DNA from: Bacteroidales bacterium UBA5349
GTDB taxonomy: Bacteria; Bacteroidota; Bacteroidia; Bacteroidales; Tenuifilaceae
Reading direction: 5' to 3'
Length of the DNA: 64,000 bases
Assembly: GCA_002410065.1 (NCBI GenBank)
Contig: DHQB01000007.1
Coordinates: 62,001 to 126,000, forward strand
The position numbers and the translations under genes were made by a program. Below the pieces are notes generated by a model. It was not told where the DNA came from, made no database searches, and saw nothing but the letters and a program-made list of their open reading frames with translations. Shown here one piece after another: positions 42,381 to 52,253 of this stretch; position 1 is the first letter of the stretch; each line of letters begins with the position of its first letter.

Positions 42381-44498
42381 CTATTTCTTAATATCTAAAA
42401 GTTTGAACATAAAAGCATACTCAAAAGCTACCTCGTGAAGAGCTTTAAAACGACCTGATGCTCCACCATGCCCAGCTTCCATATCCGTTTTTAACAATAC
42501 TAGATTATCATCGGTCTTCATATCCCTAAGTTTAGCAACCCATTTTGCGGGCTCAAAATACTGTACCTGTGAGTCGTGATAACCTGTGGTAATTAGCAGG
42601 TTTGGATAAGCCTGAGCAGTAACCTGATCGTATGGTGAATACGATTTCATGTAGAAATAGTACTCCGGAATGTTCGGATTTCCCCACTCATCGTACTCGC
42701 CTGTGGTTAAAGGTATTGATGTATCAAGCATAGTTGTTACCACATCAACAAAAGGAACCTGTGCTATAATACCTTTGTAAAGGGTTGGTGCCATGTTGGC
42801 AATTGCGCCCATAAGCAAGCCGCCAGCACTTCCGCCCATGGCAAATAGCTTATCGGAGCTAGTAATCTTCTCATCAATAAGGAATTGTGAACAGTCAATA
42901 AAATCAGTAAAGGTGTTCATCTTCTTAAGCAGCTTTCCATTATCGTACCACTGGCGACCTAACTCCTGCCCGCCACGAATGTGAGCAAGAACGTAAACAA
43001 ATCCCCTATCGAGGAGACTAAGTCTTGCTGAGCTAAAGTAAGGGTCCATTGACATTCCATACGATCCGTAAGCATAAATAAGTGCAGGGTTATTCCCATC
43101 GAACTCTGTGCCCTTGCGGTAAACAATCGACATGGGGACTTTAACACCATCTCTGGCCGTTGCCCACAAACGTTTAGACTCATAGTTTTCAGGTAAAAAC
43201 CCGCCTAAAACTTCAGTTTGCTTAAGCAACTCTTTGCTTCGGGTGTTCATATTGTAATCGTAGGTTGACGATGGTGTTGTAAGCGATGTATAGCTATACC
43301 TAAGCAATTCTGTGTCGTACTCAGTGTTTACAGATATCCACGCTGAGTAAACCTCTTCGCCAAAATCAAGATAATGCTCTTCTTTAGTGCTCATATTAAT
43401 AATCCTAACCTGATTAAGTGCATCTTTGCGCTCATCAACAACAAGATAATTGCTAAAAACTTCTATACCCGACAGTAAAACATCCGCACGATGTGGTATT
43501 ACCTCTTTCCAGTTACTTTTCTCTGTTTTATTTACAGGAGTTTCCATTAACCTAAAGTTTTCTGCATCTAGGTTTGTTACAATGTAAAACTTATCCCCGT
43601 AGTGGGTAACTGAATATTCGAGTCCACGCACTCTTGGTTGTATCACTTTAAGTTTGCCATAGGGAGCATCTGCATCTAAATAGCTAAACTCTGTACTAAG
43701 GGTACTTCCCGAACCAAAGAATATGTACTTTTTAGACTTAGAGTTGTAAACAAAGGCGTTAAATGTTTCATCATTCTCCTCGTAAACCATCTCATCTTTA
43801 CTGGTATCCTTATTTCCCAAAGAGTGCCTAAAAACTCTATTAGGCCTTAGCATTTCATCCTTAACCGAGTAAAAAATTGTATTATTATCATTTGCCCAAG
43901 CCACGGATCCCGATGTATTCGATATTTTGCTATCGAGCAATTCACCGGTAGTTAAATCTTTAAAATAAATTGTGTACTGCCTACGGCTAACCGTATCAAC
44001 TCCATAGGACATAATTTGGTTGTTTGGCGAAACATTTAAACCCACAGCCGAGTAGTATGTATAATCCTTTGCCAACTCGTTTACATCCAGCAAAATCTCT
44101 TCATCTGCACTTAGGCTATTTGGTTTACGGCAATATATTGGGTACTCTTTCCCCTCATCGTAACGCGTGTAGTAGTAATAGCCATTCTCAAAATACGGAA
44201 CGGATTCGTCCTGCTCTTTTATCCTACCCTTAATCTCTTCAAAAAGCTTATCCTGAAATTTTTCTGTTGATTTCATAACAGCATCAGTATAGTCATTCTC
44301 AGCGTTGAGGAAAGCTAAAACCTCTTCGGTATCGCGCTCATTCATCCAGTAGTATGGGTCAATGCGAGTATCGCCATGCATTACCATTTGGTATGGGTCT
44401 TTAGTGGCAGTAGGTGGCTTGGGATTGGTTGTACAGCTCGACACCAATAGAGCAATAATACCAGCCATTGCCAAAGATGTGAAGATTCTCCTATTCAT
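42381..44498 (-). CDS. Oligopeptidase B-like S9 prolyl oligopeptidase, lipoprotein
   Basis: Serine peptidase of the S9A family. The N-terminus MNRRIFTSLAMAGIIALLVSSC is a lipoprotein signal (Cys22). A seven-bladed beta-propeller (about 70-420) precedes the alpha/beta-hydrolase domain with nucleophile Ser in GGSAGGLLMG, Asp in TTGYHDSQVQYFEP and His in AGHGGASGRF. 705 aa is full length. Known oligopeptidase B enzymes cut after Arg/Lys. Confidence 0.93.
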   Translation of the reverse strand: MNRRIFTSLAMAGIIALLVSSCTTNPKPPTATKDPYQMVMHGDTRIDPYYWMNERDTEEVLAFLNAENDYTDAVMKSTEKFQDKLFEEIKGRIKEQDESVPYFENGYYYYTRYDEGKEYPIYCRKPNSLSADEEILLDVNELAKDYTYYSAVGLNVSPNNQIMSYGVDTVSRRQYTIYFKDLTTGELLDSKISNTSGSVAWANDNNTIFYSVKDEMLRPNRVFRHSLGNKDTSKDEMVYEENDETFNAFVYNSKSKKYIFFGSGSTLSTEFSYLDADAPYGKLKVIQPRVRGLEYSVTHYGDKFYIVTNLDAENFRLMETPVNKTEKSNWKEVIPHRADVLLSGIEVFSNYLVVDERKDALNQVRIINMSTKEEHYLDFGEEVYSAWISVNTEYDTELLRYSYTSLTTPSSTYDYNMNTRSKELLKQTEVLGGFLPENYESKRLWATARDGVKVPMSIVYRKGTEFDGNNPALIYAYGSYGMSMDPYFSSARLSLLDRGFVYVLAHIRGGQELGRQWYDNGKLLKKMNTFTDFIDCSQFLIDEKITSSDKLFAMGGSAGGLLMGAIANMAPTLYKGIIAQVPFVDVVTTMLDTSIPLTTGEYDEWGNPNIPEYYFYMKSYSPYDQVTAQAYPNLLITTGYHDSQVQYFEPAKWVAKLRDMKTDDNLVLLKTDMEAGHGGASGRFKALHEVAFEYAFMFKLLDIKK

Positions 44499-44657
44499 TG
44501 TATTTTGTTTTTAAGTATTAATTCAGTTTGTGATATGAATATAAGCATATCAAATATATGCTAAAATTGCAGATTAAGTAAACAAATAGGCCATGTATAT
44601 GTTTCATAAATACTTTATAAAATTAAACATTATTTTGTCACGATTAAGCATAGATAT

Positions 44658-45170
44658 ATGATTTTAAAAAAGGTTTACATAGGTTTTATTGCATTGGTTA
44701 TTATGGTATCGGCTTGCACACAAACAGAGAAAGAGAGTGAAGGTAAATCGAGTTCGGTACCTATTGTTGACTTTTCGGGAATTGAGCCATTGCTAAACAT
44801 CAGCAGCGATACAACCTATATTATAAATTTTTGGGCAACCTGGTGTGCGCCCTGCGTTAAAGAACTACCATACCTTGAGCAAATTGCGAAAGAGTATAGT
44901 CACAGAAAAGTTCGGGTAATTCTTGTCAACCTCGATTTTCCGAATCACTATGAATCCAGGCTAATCCCATTTATAAATGAGCAGAACATTTCCTCTGAAG
45001 TTATTATGCTTGACGATCCCGATGCGAATAACTGGATAGACCGGGTTGATGCAAGCTGGAGCGGTTCCATACCCGCAACTTTAATCTACAATAAAACAAA
45101 ACGAGAGTTTTTTGAAAAGGAATTTAACTATAATGAACTAGAGAGTATTGTTAAACAATACGTTAACTAA
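44658..45170 (+). CDS. TlpA-like thioredoxin lipoprotein
   Basis: Lipoprotein signal MILKKVYIGFIALVIMVSAC (Cys20), then a thioredoxin fold with the redox pair WCAPC (Cys63, Cys66) in FWATWCAPCVKELPYLEQ. It should act as an extracytoplasmic thiol reductase. It is followed 31 nt later by a second thioredoxin-fold gene. Confidence 0.92.
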   Translation: MILKKVYIGFIALVIMVSACTQTEKESEGKSSSVPIVDFSGIEPLLNISSDTTYIINFWATWCAPCVKELPYLEQIAKEYSHRKVRVILVNLDFPNHYESRLIPFINEQNISSEVIMLDDPDANNWIDRVDASWSGSIPATLIYNKTKREFFEKEFNYNELESIVKQYVN

Positions 45171-45201
45171 ATCGACTAACTAACCAAATCATTATTAAAC
45201 T

Positions 45202-45804
45202 ATGAAAAAAATTATTTTAACCATTAGTATTGTTGCCCTAACAGTGGCACTTGCCTTTAGTCAAGGCTATAAAGTTGGAGACAAAGCAACCGATTTTAAA
45301 CTAAAAAACGTTGATGGCAAGATGGTTTCAATGGCCGATTTTGCAAGTGCCAAGGGATTTATAGTAATATTCTCGTGTAACCATTGCCCTTACGTAATTG
45401 CCTACGAGGATAGGATAATTGAATTACATAATAAATATGCATCAAAGGGTTATCCAGTTATTGCCATAAACCCAAACGACCCTGAGGTACAACCACAGGA
45501 TAGTTACAAACTGATGATTGAACGGGCCAATGAGAAGAAGTTTCCGTTTGCTTATCTTTTCGACGAAGGTCAGAAAGTATATCCAGTATATGGAGCTACC
45601 AAAACCCCACACGTTTATCTTTTAAACAAAAAGGGAAAAGATTTAATTGTTGAGTATATTGGTACTATTGACAATAACTACAAGGATGCATCGCAGGTTA
45701 CCCAAACATATCTTGCCGATGCAATTGCTGCGCTTCTTGAGAACAAGAAACCCTTGGTAACAGAAACTAAAGCCATTGGATGCACCATTAAGGTAAAAAA
45801 ATAG
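45202..45804 (+). CDS. Exported redoxin (AhpC/TSA-like, CxxC)
   Basis: Signal peptide ending about AFSQG, then a redoxin domain with the CNHCP active site (Cys59, Cys62) in FIVIFSCNHCPYVIAYED. 200 aa. The C-terminal GCTIKVK tail is typical of this Bacteroidota redoxin group. Probably co-transcribed with the TlpA-like gene. Confidence 0.9.
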   Translation: MKKIILTISIVALTVALAFSQGYKVGDKATDFKLKNVDGKMVSMADFASAKGFIVIFSCNHCPYVIAYEDRIIELHNKYASKGYPVIAINPNDPEVQPQDSYKLMIERANEKKFPFAYLFDEGQKVYPVYGATKTPHVYLLNKKGKDLIVEYIGTIDNNYKDASQVTQTYLADAIAALLENKKPLVTETKAIGCTIKVKK

Positions 45805-45820
45805 TTGGGAAATAAATTCA

Positions 45821-45857
45821 AAAAAAGCCTGTCCACTAAAAATGGTACAGGCTTTTC
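45821..45857. terminator. Bidirectional rho-independent terminator
   Basis: AAAAGCCTGT (45823-45832) / ACAGGCTTTT (45847-45856) with A/T runs on both sides, between the redoxin gene and the convergent antiporter gene. Confidence 0.8.
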
Positions 45858-45873
45858 ATTTAATCTAGCATTA

Positions 45874-48759
45874 CTATTTTTCTAAAACCCGAAGTAAAAA
45901 AAGTTTAGAAGCCTTAATGGCTTTTAAGGTTCCGCCTTTAACCAAGCTTGGTGCTGATAAAATCGTTTCGCTATTCTCAATTACCTCTCCATTTATGAGA
46001 ACAATAACCATATTACTACATTCAAATTCCTCGTTAATACTTAGGTCAACAATCTGACCAGTACTTACATACGACTTAAGCTTCTTTTCACGCCAATTCA
46101 TCCATGGTTTTAGATTAATAAGCAGCCTTTCAGCCACGTCAAATCCTGCAAAAACCCACAGTTTATCAACTAGCACCTTATTCCGTTTGTACGCTTTCTG
46201 TATGGCTGAATCATTAGCCTTAATAACTGTTACCGGCGATTCTGCAATTAGCGATGCCCAAACCGGCAAGCCACAAAGTGCTTCGTAAGCGCCAACCATT
46301 GTTCCAGGCTGTGCCATGCGCAACAATTTCTGTTGTTGTTCAATTCGAGCACTTCCTCTTAAAATTATCATAAATCCTTCGCTCTGTGCATCTTCGGAAA
46401 CTAGTATACTACCAACCGGATAAACCTTTTCGTGAAATAGCGCTGAAAGCGATTCGAAAACTGATTCATTTAATGCGGCAAATGAAGAAATAGACTTAAG
46501 ATACCTTGAAGCTTTGTTTGTTTTTATTTGAGGGGGAGAGTCGATAATCTGCTTCATTTGGCTTTGGATTACCGCTTCTAGATTAGACGAGTCGGCTGGC
46601 TCAAGCCTACCCTGCTTCTCAATCTTTTGAATTGTAGCCATTTGATGGTTTAGCAACGATCTAGATGCAATTTGCGTCTCGATGGCATGGTAAACTTCAG
46701 GGTACGTATCTTTAAGGTTACGCAAAAAGGTAAGGCCCATAATTCTATTCTCATTTATTTCATCCTCAAGTGCTGTTATCCTTTCAACCTCATTTGATAA
46801 TTGATCTGTCCCAGTGGAAAGACCAATAATTAAGCTCGATAGACTTTTCAAATTCTCCTCATTGGCCATAACAAATCCACGGGCACAGTCGTAACTTAGC
46901 GCCAGTTTTCTGTAGAATCTTTTTTCCCAAAAGCCACCAAATATAGGTATGGTTTGTAATTTTGCAAGTATTTTGGGGTTTGTCCACATCTGTTCTAGGT
47001 CTTTTCGTTGGGCTAAAGAAACTTCACCGTTTAGGTCGAGTAAATGGTCAATCTCATCGGAAAGGTTCTGAACGGCAGAAGATGTAAGTAACCCTTCGCT
47101 AAACTGTCGCCAATAACTCTCCTTTTCCTTTAAAAGCATACGTTTACGCGTTTCAAAAAGGGTATTAACCGGTTTATCCTCGGCGCTAATTTGTTGTACA
47201 TTGGGCAGAAATTGCTCAACCAATTCCCAATCGGCACCTGACATAAACCTATTCTCCTTAAGTTTTGAAATCTCTGTCTCTCCCCCCTTACGGAGCATTG
47301 AAATGGTATGGTTTAGCAGCTGCGCACGGGCTGCTCCCACTTTTGCTAAGCCTAACTTCTCAATTAAAAGTTTTATTGTTGTTGCATTTATGAGTGATGT
47401 AAGAAAAACAATACCGGCAGTAAGAGATAGTATTTGTGTTCGAACTTCTTGATTAATTGACTCTTCACTGGAAACAATAAGAGCTAAAGCCAAACCAATT
47501 GCGCCACGCAAACCACCCCACCAAGCAACAACTCCATCTTTAGGGCTAAGTCCATAGCCAATTCTTTTCATCAAAGGATAAAATATTAAAAGCACAATTG
47601 CCCTAACAACTAATATTGCAATATAGATTAAGATTAGTATAAGAAAATCTTTAACTGTAAATGAGACCCTGAGCGCTATAACAACTCCTACAATAAGGAA
47701 GATTAAGGTATTTGCAATAAATGCAGCTAGTTCCCAAAACTCGTGAAGAAAATGAGCAACCTGAGGGCTAACGCGAGTCCGCCCAATACCGGCCATCATA
47801 ACACCAAAAGCAACTAGGGCAAGCACACCTGAAATATGAAGAAAATACTCGGCCACAAAAAAGGCCAAGTATGCTGCCCCAACTACAACCGTTATCTCAA
47901 AAAGTGCATCGTTGAAAACCCTTTTAAGCCATGTAACTACTAGCCAACCCACGGTAACACCAACAGCAACACCACCCAAAACAACTCGCACAAACTCAAC
48001 AATTGCATTATTACCCTCAGTGGATCCAGTAATTGAGGCTAGCAAAACCATAAAGATTACGATTGCTGTTCCATCGTTGAACAACGATTCGCCCTCAATA
48101 AGTGTAGCAAGTTTTTTGCTAGCTCCCACCTCTTTTAGAATGGAAACAACTGCCACAGGATCAGTTGCGCTAATGATAACCCCAAACATTAACGAAATTG
48201 GCCAGGTCCATTGCCCCAAACCAATGCTAAGGCCTTTTATAAGCATTGCAAATGCCCCAGTAAGAATAAGAGCAACGATAATACCGGGTACCGCAAGGAT
48301 AAACGCATTAGTAAACGATTTTTTAAAGGTATGTACATGCATAGAAAATGCTGCCTCGAAAATTAACGTGGGCAAAAAGATATAAAAGATTAAATGAGGA
48401 TCGATATGCCCTGCCCAACCAATTGCCTCAACAAATATTGCAAGTGCATTATGTTCTGTCAAAGCTAAAAGCGAAGATGAATCTCCAATTCTATAGACCA
48501 ACCCTAAAAGCGAACCAATAACAAGCAATGAGATTGTATAGGGCAAAGAGGTTTTGCGCAACAGATATCGAGTAGCAATACCAATAAAAAGGGCTATTAT
48601 AATAAAAAGCAATGGTGCCATGCTAATATGCCCGCCATGCTCCTCAACGTTTGCTACAATTGACTCCTCAACTGATGAAACAAAACTATTGCTAGTAATT
48701 GAGCACAATAGCCAATTAATTTTGGCCAAAATGGTGTGAGCAAACGAAAGAGCGATCAT
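45874..48759 (-). CDS. CPA1 Na+/H+ antiporter with C-terminal cyclic-nucleotide-binding domain
   Basis: The N-terminal about 440 residues carry 12-13 membrane helices with the CPA1 core: FIFLPTLIFEAAF, ISATDPVAVVSILKEVGASKKLATLIEGESLFNDGTAIVIF (NhaP/NHE signature with the essential ND). A long helical cytoplasmic region with no homologue I know (about 450-760) is followed by a cyclic-nucleotide-binding-type barrel (HEKVYPVGSILVSEDAQSEGF and QPGTMVGAYEALCG). This order is the one of plant SOS1 and sperm NHE. The ligand cannot be predicted: the phosphate-binding arginine motif is not clear. Confidence 0.9.
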   Translation of the reverse strand: MIALSFAHTILAKINWLLCSITSNSFVSSVEESIVANVEEHGGHISMAPLLFIIIALFIGIATRYLLRKTSLPYTISLLVIGSLLGLVYRIGDSSSLLALTEHNALAIFVEAIGWAGHIDPHLIFYIFLPTLIFEAAFSMHVHTFKKSFTNAFILAVPGIIVALILTGAFAMLIKGLSIGLGQWTWPISLMFGVIISATDPVAVVSILKEVGASKKLATLIEGESLFNDGTAIVIFMVLLASITGSTEGNNAIVEFVRVVLGGVAVGVTVGWLVVTWLKRVFNDALFEITVVVGAAYLAFFVAEYFLHISGVLALVAFGVMMAGIGRTRVSPQVAHFLHEFWELAAFIANTLIFLIVGVVIALRVSFTVKDFLILILIYIAILVVRAIVLLIFYPLMKRIGYGLSPKDGVVAWWGGLRGAIGLALALIVSSEESINQEVRTQILSLTAGIVFLTSLINATTIKLLIEKLGLAKVGAARAQLLNHTISMLRKGGETEISKLKENRFMSGADWELVEQFLPNVQQISAEDKPVNTLFETRKRMLLKEKESYWRQFSEGLLTSSAVQNLSDEIDHLLDLNGEVSLAQRKDLEQMWTNPKILAKLQTIPIFGGFWEKRFYRKLALSYDCARGFVMANEENLKSLSSLIIGLSTGTDQLSNEVERITALEDEINENRIMGLTFLRNLKDTYPEVYHAIETQIASRSLLNHQMATIQKIEKQGRLEPADSSNLEAVIQSQMKQIIDSPPQIKTNKASRYLKSISSFAALNESVFESLSALFHEKVYPVGSILVSEDAQSEGFMIILRGSARIEQQQKLLRMAQPGTMVGAYEALCGLPVWASLIAESPVTVIKANDSAIQKAYKRNKVLVDKLWVFAGFDVAERLLINLKPWMNWREKKLKSYVSTGQIVDLSINEEFECSNMVIVLINGEVIENSETILSAPSLVKGGTLKAIKASKLFLLRVLEK

Positions 48760-48795
48760 AATAGCACGAATTAGTTTTAATTAAGATAATATTCT

Positions 48796-48817
48796 AAGGG
48801 TAAAAATATTTACCCTT
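48796..48817. promoter_or_regulatory. Palindrome upstream of the antiporter gene
   Basis: AAGGGTAAA (48796-48804) and TTTACCCTT (48809-48817), a perfect 9-bp inverted repeat with a 4-nt centre, 37-58 nt before the antiporter ATG. It could be an operator or a leader hairpin. No promoter element is clear on the minus strand. Confidence 0.45.
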
Positions 48818-48881
48818 TATGATGATAAAAATATGCAAAAACAAAGCACATGACAATAGATTTTACCGTTTTTATTTTAAA

Positions 48882-48914
48882 AAAACGCCTTACGAACCAA
48901 ATCGTAAGGCGTTG
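48882..48914 (-). terminator. Rho-independent terminator of the S9 hydrolase gene
   Basis: Perfect 12-bp stem AACGCCTTACGA (48884-48895) / TCGTAAGGCGTT (48902-48913), followed on the minus strand by a U run. It lies 31 nt after the stop of the gene at 48945. Confidence 0.85.
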
Positions 48915-48944
48915 TGATTTAACAGTTATAAGAAGTTATGTCAA

Positions 48945-50012
48945 TTATCTGTAAGCTGCTTCATTAATCTGCTTAACGCTTGTTATGGGTTTTGCAGGAT
49001 TAAGATACTTTGCTAAAAATTCATAGACCTTTACCCTTACTTCTTTTGCATGTTTAGTATCCATTCTATTGAAGGAGTGCCCGCCGGGGATGTCCTGATA
49101 GATTTCAAATTCAAACTTTTTACCCTCAGCCTTTAATGATTTAATTAAATGCTCTACCTCTAAAACATTCACATCATCATCGTTTGTGTTTGTGTGAATA
49201 AGCAATGGCGTTTGCAGTTTGTGTGCATTCCATGCTGGGGAGCGTTTACGGTACTCGGCAATATCTTCGCGTGCCGTTTTGCCAATATGGTAGTCTGCTG
49301 AGTATAAATCACGGTAATCCTGAGTCATGTATCCCATGCGGGCAACCAAATCGGATACGGGAACTCCTGCATAAACGCACTGATAATCCTTTGGGTACTC
49401 AAACACATTCATCAGCGATATCATTCCGCCATGGCTCCAGCCCATAATACCCACCCTATTCTTATCAACAAAATCATAGTTCTCAATCATGTAATCACGG
49501 CTAGCATGGGCATCCTGCGTTTCAAGTCCACCATAGTCAATCAGTTCCCAAAACTTTTTACCATACCCTGTGCTCCCTCTGTACTCTGGGGCAACAACAA
49601 TATAACCCTGAGCCATTAATTCGCGAATAATGTGATAATAGTAGGTGGTAAAATCTCCATGAACTCCACCATGGGGAAGAACAAGCAATGGATACTTTTT
49701 AGTAACATCTAATCCTTTTGGAATAAAAATATAGGCCCAAAACTTAACGGGATTATTGGCTCCCATAGCTGTTGGGTTTGGTACAATTGCTGGTGGTGGG
49801 CCATAAAGGTAAACCTTATCAACATGGGCAAAACTAGCCATCCGATTGAACCAGAGCACGTCGTCAACCATCTTCTGCAGCTCATCGAGCCTATGGTTCA
49901 AACCCTCATTGTGGTTCTGAAGAACTTTTACCTCATTCTGTAGAGACTCTAACGTCTGCCCAAGCATCATAACGGGCGCGAGTAGTAGAAATACAATGAA
50001 TAATTTTTTCAT
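48945..50012 (-). CDS. Exported S9-type alpha/beta hydrolase
   Basis: Signal peptide MKKLFIVFLLLAPVMMLGQ, a short coiled coil (NEVKVLQNHNEGLNHRLDELQKMV), then an alpha/beta-hydrolase peptidase domain without the beta-propeller: LVLPHGGVHGD, nucleophile Ser in IMGWSHGGMISL, Asp in HTNTNDDDVN, His in IPGGHSF. 355 aa. Related to the catalytic domain of dipeptidyl/prolyl peptidases; substrate unknown. Confidence 0.88.
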   Translation of the reverse strand: MKKLFIVFLLLAPVMMLGQTLESLQNEVKVLQNHNEGLNHRLDELQKMVDDVLWFNRMASFAHVDKVYLYGPPPAIVPNPTAMGANNPVKFWAYIFIPKGLDVTKKYPLLVLPHGGVHGDFTTYYYHIIRELMAQGYIVVAPEYRGSTGYGKKFWELIDYGGLETQDAHASRDYMIENYDFVDKNRVGIMGWSHGGMISLMNVFEYPKDYQCVYAGVPVSDLVARMGYMTQDYRDLYSADYHIGKTAREDIAEYRKRSPAWNAHKLQTPLLIHTNTNDDDVNVLEVEHLIKSLKAEGKKFEFEIYQDIPGGHSFNRMDTKHAKEVRVKVYEFLAKYLNPAKPITSVKQINEAAYR

Positions 50013-50122
50013 ATGTTTAATATTATTATTTAATCTAATTCAATCATGTTATGCGTTTACGCCTATTTTGATGGGTGTTTTTTAAAAAAGTTTAATTCCC
50101 CATGGCAAATATACGCTATGCA

Positions 50123-50155
50123 ATTGTTGGTTCAAAAAAAACGGCATTATGTTTG
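50123..50155 (+). promoter_or_regulatory. Bacteroidota promoter (ATTG-N21-TATGTTTG) for the LysM gene
   Basis: TATGTTTG at 50148-50155 matches TAnnTTTG; ATTG at 50123-50126 is 21 nt upstream (a second TTG gives an 18-nt spacer). The leader to the ATG at 50221 would be about 60 nt. Confidence 0.5.
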
Positions 50156-50220
50156 TTTTCAGCAAGTATTAAGTAAATTTGCCAAGTATCAGAATTTATT
50201 CGAATTAACACTCCTTGAAA

Positions 50221-52224
50221 ATGAGAAAATCCTTAATCGTTACCCTTACCCTAGCATTGCTTTCACTTTGTGCCATTGGTCAAAATGAAACTGATGCTAC
50301 CAATATAAAGCGATCAACAGATAAGGTTAAAATTGAGGGGAAATACTACTATATCCATATTGTTCGCAAAGGAGAAACTCTTTACTCCATTAGCAAGGTT
50401 TACAATGTAAGTCAAGTTGAGATTGCTATGGAAAACCCCGATATATATCTTGGATTACAGGTTGATCAAGCACTAAAAATTCCTATTAAAGACATTGATA
50501 TAAAGGAACTTGAATCGGATGACAAGTATATTTATCATGTGGTTAAACGTAAAGAAACACTTTTTAGTTTAACCCGGAAATATGAAGTCACTATACAAGA
50601 TATTATTGCTGCCAACCCTGAGGTAGAACAAGGACTGAAAGCAAATCAGGTGGTTCTTATCCCCAAGGAAAGTGTAAAAACCTTTAGCGATGATAATGCC
50701 CAAGAGTCTAATAGATTTATTTACCATGAAGTTAAGCCCCGCGAAGGATTTTATTCCATTACCAAAAAGTATAGTGTTTCCGAAGAAACAATAAGGCGTT
50801 TTAATGAGGGTCTGGTTCTAGATGGTATAAAGTTGGGTACAGTTCTAAGAATTCCACGCAATCCAAATGATACGTTACTTGTTGACGATAAGCATTTTAC
50901 AGCCATTAAAGACTCAGAATCAACTCAGGCAACAGAATATTTTACCCCAAATGTTGTTTGCGATACGTTTATATACAATCGCTCGCGCGATATTTATAAT
51001 ATAAGCCTTTTGCTTCCATTTACACAGGAAACAACTATTGAACCATCCGATGATTTTGACGAAGGCAAGACAAACGAGACTTCTACCACTGAGCCAAACT
51101 CAAAGGGCAAGGTATCGCAGCAAAGTTCTTATTTCTTAGACTTTTACCAAGGTGTGCTTATTGCGCTTGATTCGCTTAAAAAGGGTGGCCTTTCAGTTAA
51201 TCTTAATGTGTACAATACCGAAAAAAGTGTTAAGAGCATTGAGGCGCTAATTAAAAGTGATAAACTTAAAAATTCAAACCTAATTATTGGCCCAGCTTAC
51301 CCCGAATGCCTAAAGCCCCTGGCTAGGTACTCGTCTGAGAATAGGATTCCTCTTATTTCGCCCCTTTCGCCTAACAGCTACATCGTTGATCAAAACCCCT
51401 ACTTTTTTCAGGTTAACCCATCGTTTTTAACGCAGTTAGATGAATTTGTAAAACAAATTGACCTTTGCAAAGGACCAAACATTGTACTTATACATGAGAA
51501 CGATAGCACTAATCAAGGGATAATTAACAGTTTTAAAACATTTATCAACAATAGGATAAACCAATGCTCAAGCCCTGGTTTTACCCATTTTAAAGAGGTA
51601 ACCTACAAAGCAGGTAGTCCTACTCCTGAAATTCAGGAACGCATAAGCCATAGCCTTTCACTTGACAGGGATAATTTGATTTTAGTGCCATCCAATAACG
51701 AACCCTTTGTTAGCGATTTACTTGGTAACCTACATACACTATCTACAATACACAAATTCCCTATTGAAGTTTATGGTTTTCCCCGTTGGCAAAAATTTAG
51801 AAATGTTCAAACCGATTACTACTACCAACTTGAACTTAAACTTTTTACGCCATTCTATATTGATTATTCCAAGCCAAAGGTAAAAGCATTTATTGCAGAT
51901 TATAGGGATGCTTTTAGAGCAGAGCCTACACAATATGCTTTTCAGGGATATGACGTTGCGTTTTATTTTTTAACTGCAATGAAAAAATATGGTGTTGACT
52001 TTATGTACTGCATCAATAACCTTAAAGTTGATTTGCTTCAATCTGAGTTTAACTTTGTTAAGAAAGATATTATGAGCGGTTATGAGAATAAATCAATAAG
52101 GATGATTAGGTATACAAAGGATTATGAAATCAACTTGTTAGAGGTAAAAAGAGAGTTACAAATACCCATGCCTGCAATTTACCTAAATGAAAAGGGACAA
52201 GATCGAAAAGAAGCAACATGGTAG
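50221..52224 (+). CDS. LysM peptidoglycan-binding protein with periplasmic-binding-like domain
   Basis: Signal peptide MRKSLIVTLTLALLSLCAIGQ, then three LysM repeats (about 40-88, 99-147, 161-210; each with a YHxV/K-x-ETLYSI core) and a C-terminal type 1 periplasmic-binding/leucine-binding fold (about 250-650, LIIGPAYPECLKPLARYSSENRIPLISPLSP). I place the start at the ATG at 50221; the longer frame starts at a TTG. The layout suggests an envelope protein that binds peptidoglycan, as for LpoA-like factors, but the partner is unknown. Confidence 0.87.
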   Translation: MRKSLIVTLTLALLSLCAIGQNETDATNIKRSTDKVKIEGKYYYIHIVRKGETLYSISKVYNVSQVEIAMENPDIYLGLQVDQALKIPIKDIDIKELESDDKYIYHVVKRKETLFSLTRKYEVTIQDIIAANPEVEQGLKANQVVLIPKESVKTFSDDNAQESNRFIYHEVKPREGFYSITKKYSVSEETIRRFNEGLVLDGIKLGTVLRIPRNPNDTLLVDDKHFTAIKDSESTQATEYFTPNVVCDTFIYNRSRDIYNISLLLPFTQETTIEPSDDFDEGKTNETSTTEPNSKGKVSQQSSYFLDFYQGVLIALDSLKKGGLSVNLNVYNTEKSVKSIEALIKSDKLKNSNLIIGPAYPECLKPLARYSSENRIPLISPLSPNSYIVDQNPYFFQVNPSFLTQLDEFVKQIDLCKGPNIVLIHENDSTNQGIINSFKTFINNRINQCSSPGFTHFKEVTYKAGSPTPEIQERISHSLSLDRDNLILVPSNNEPFVSDLLGNLHTLSTIHKFPIEVYGFPRWQKFRNVQTDYYYQLELKLFTPFYIDYSKPKVKAFIADYRDAFRAEPTQYAFQGYDVAFYFLTAMKKYGVDFMYCINNLKVDLLQSEFNFVKKDIMSGYENKSIRMIRYTKDYEINLLEVKRELQIPMPAIYLNEKGQDRKEATW

Positions 52225-52253
52225 TTGATGGTTAACTAAATACCCAAATACCA

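Noticed and set aside
47912..48385. Plus-strand 157-codon frame
   Set aside because: Antisense to the antiporter membrane core; Thr/Pro-rich shadow.
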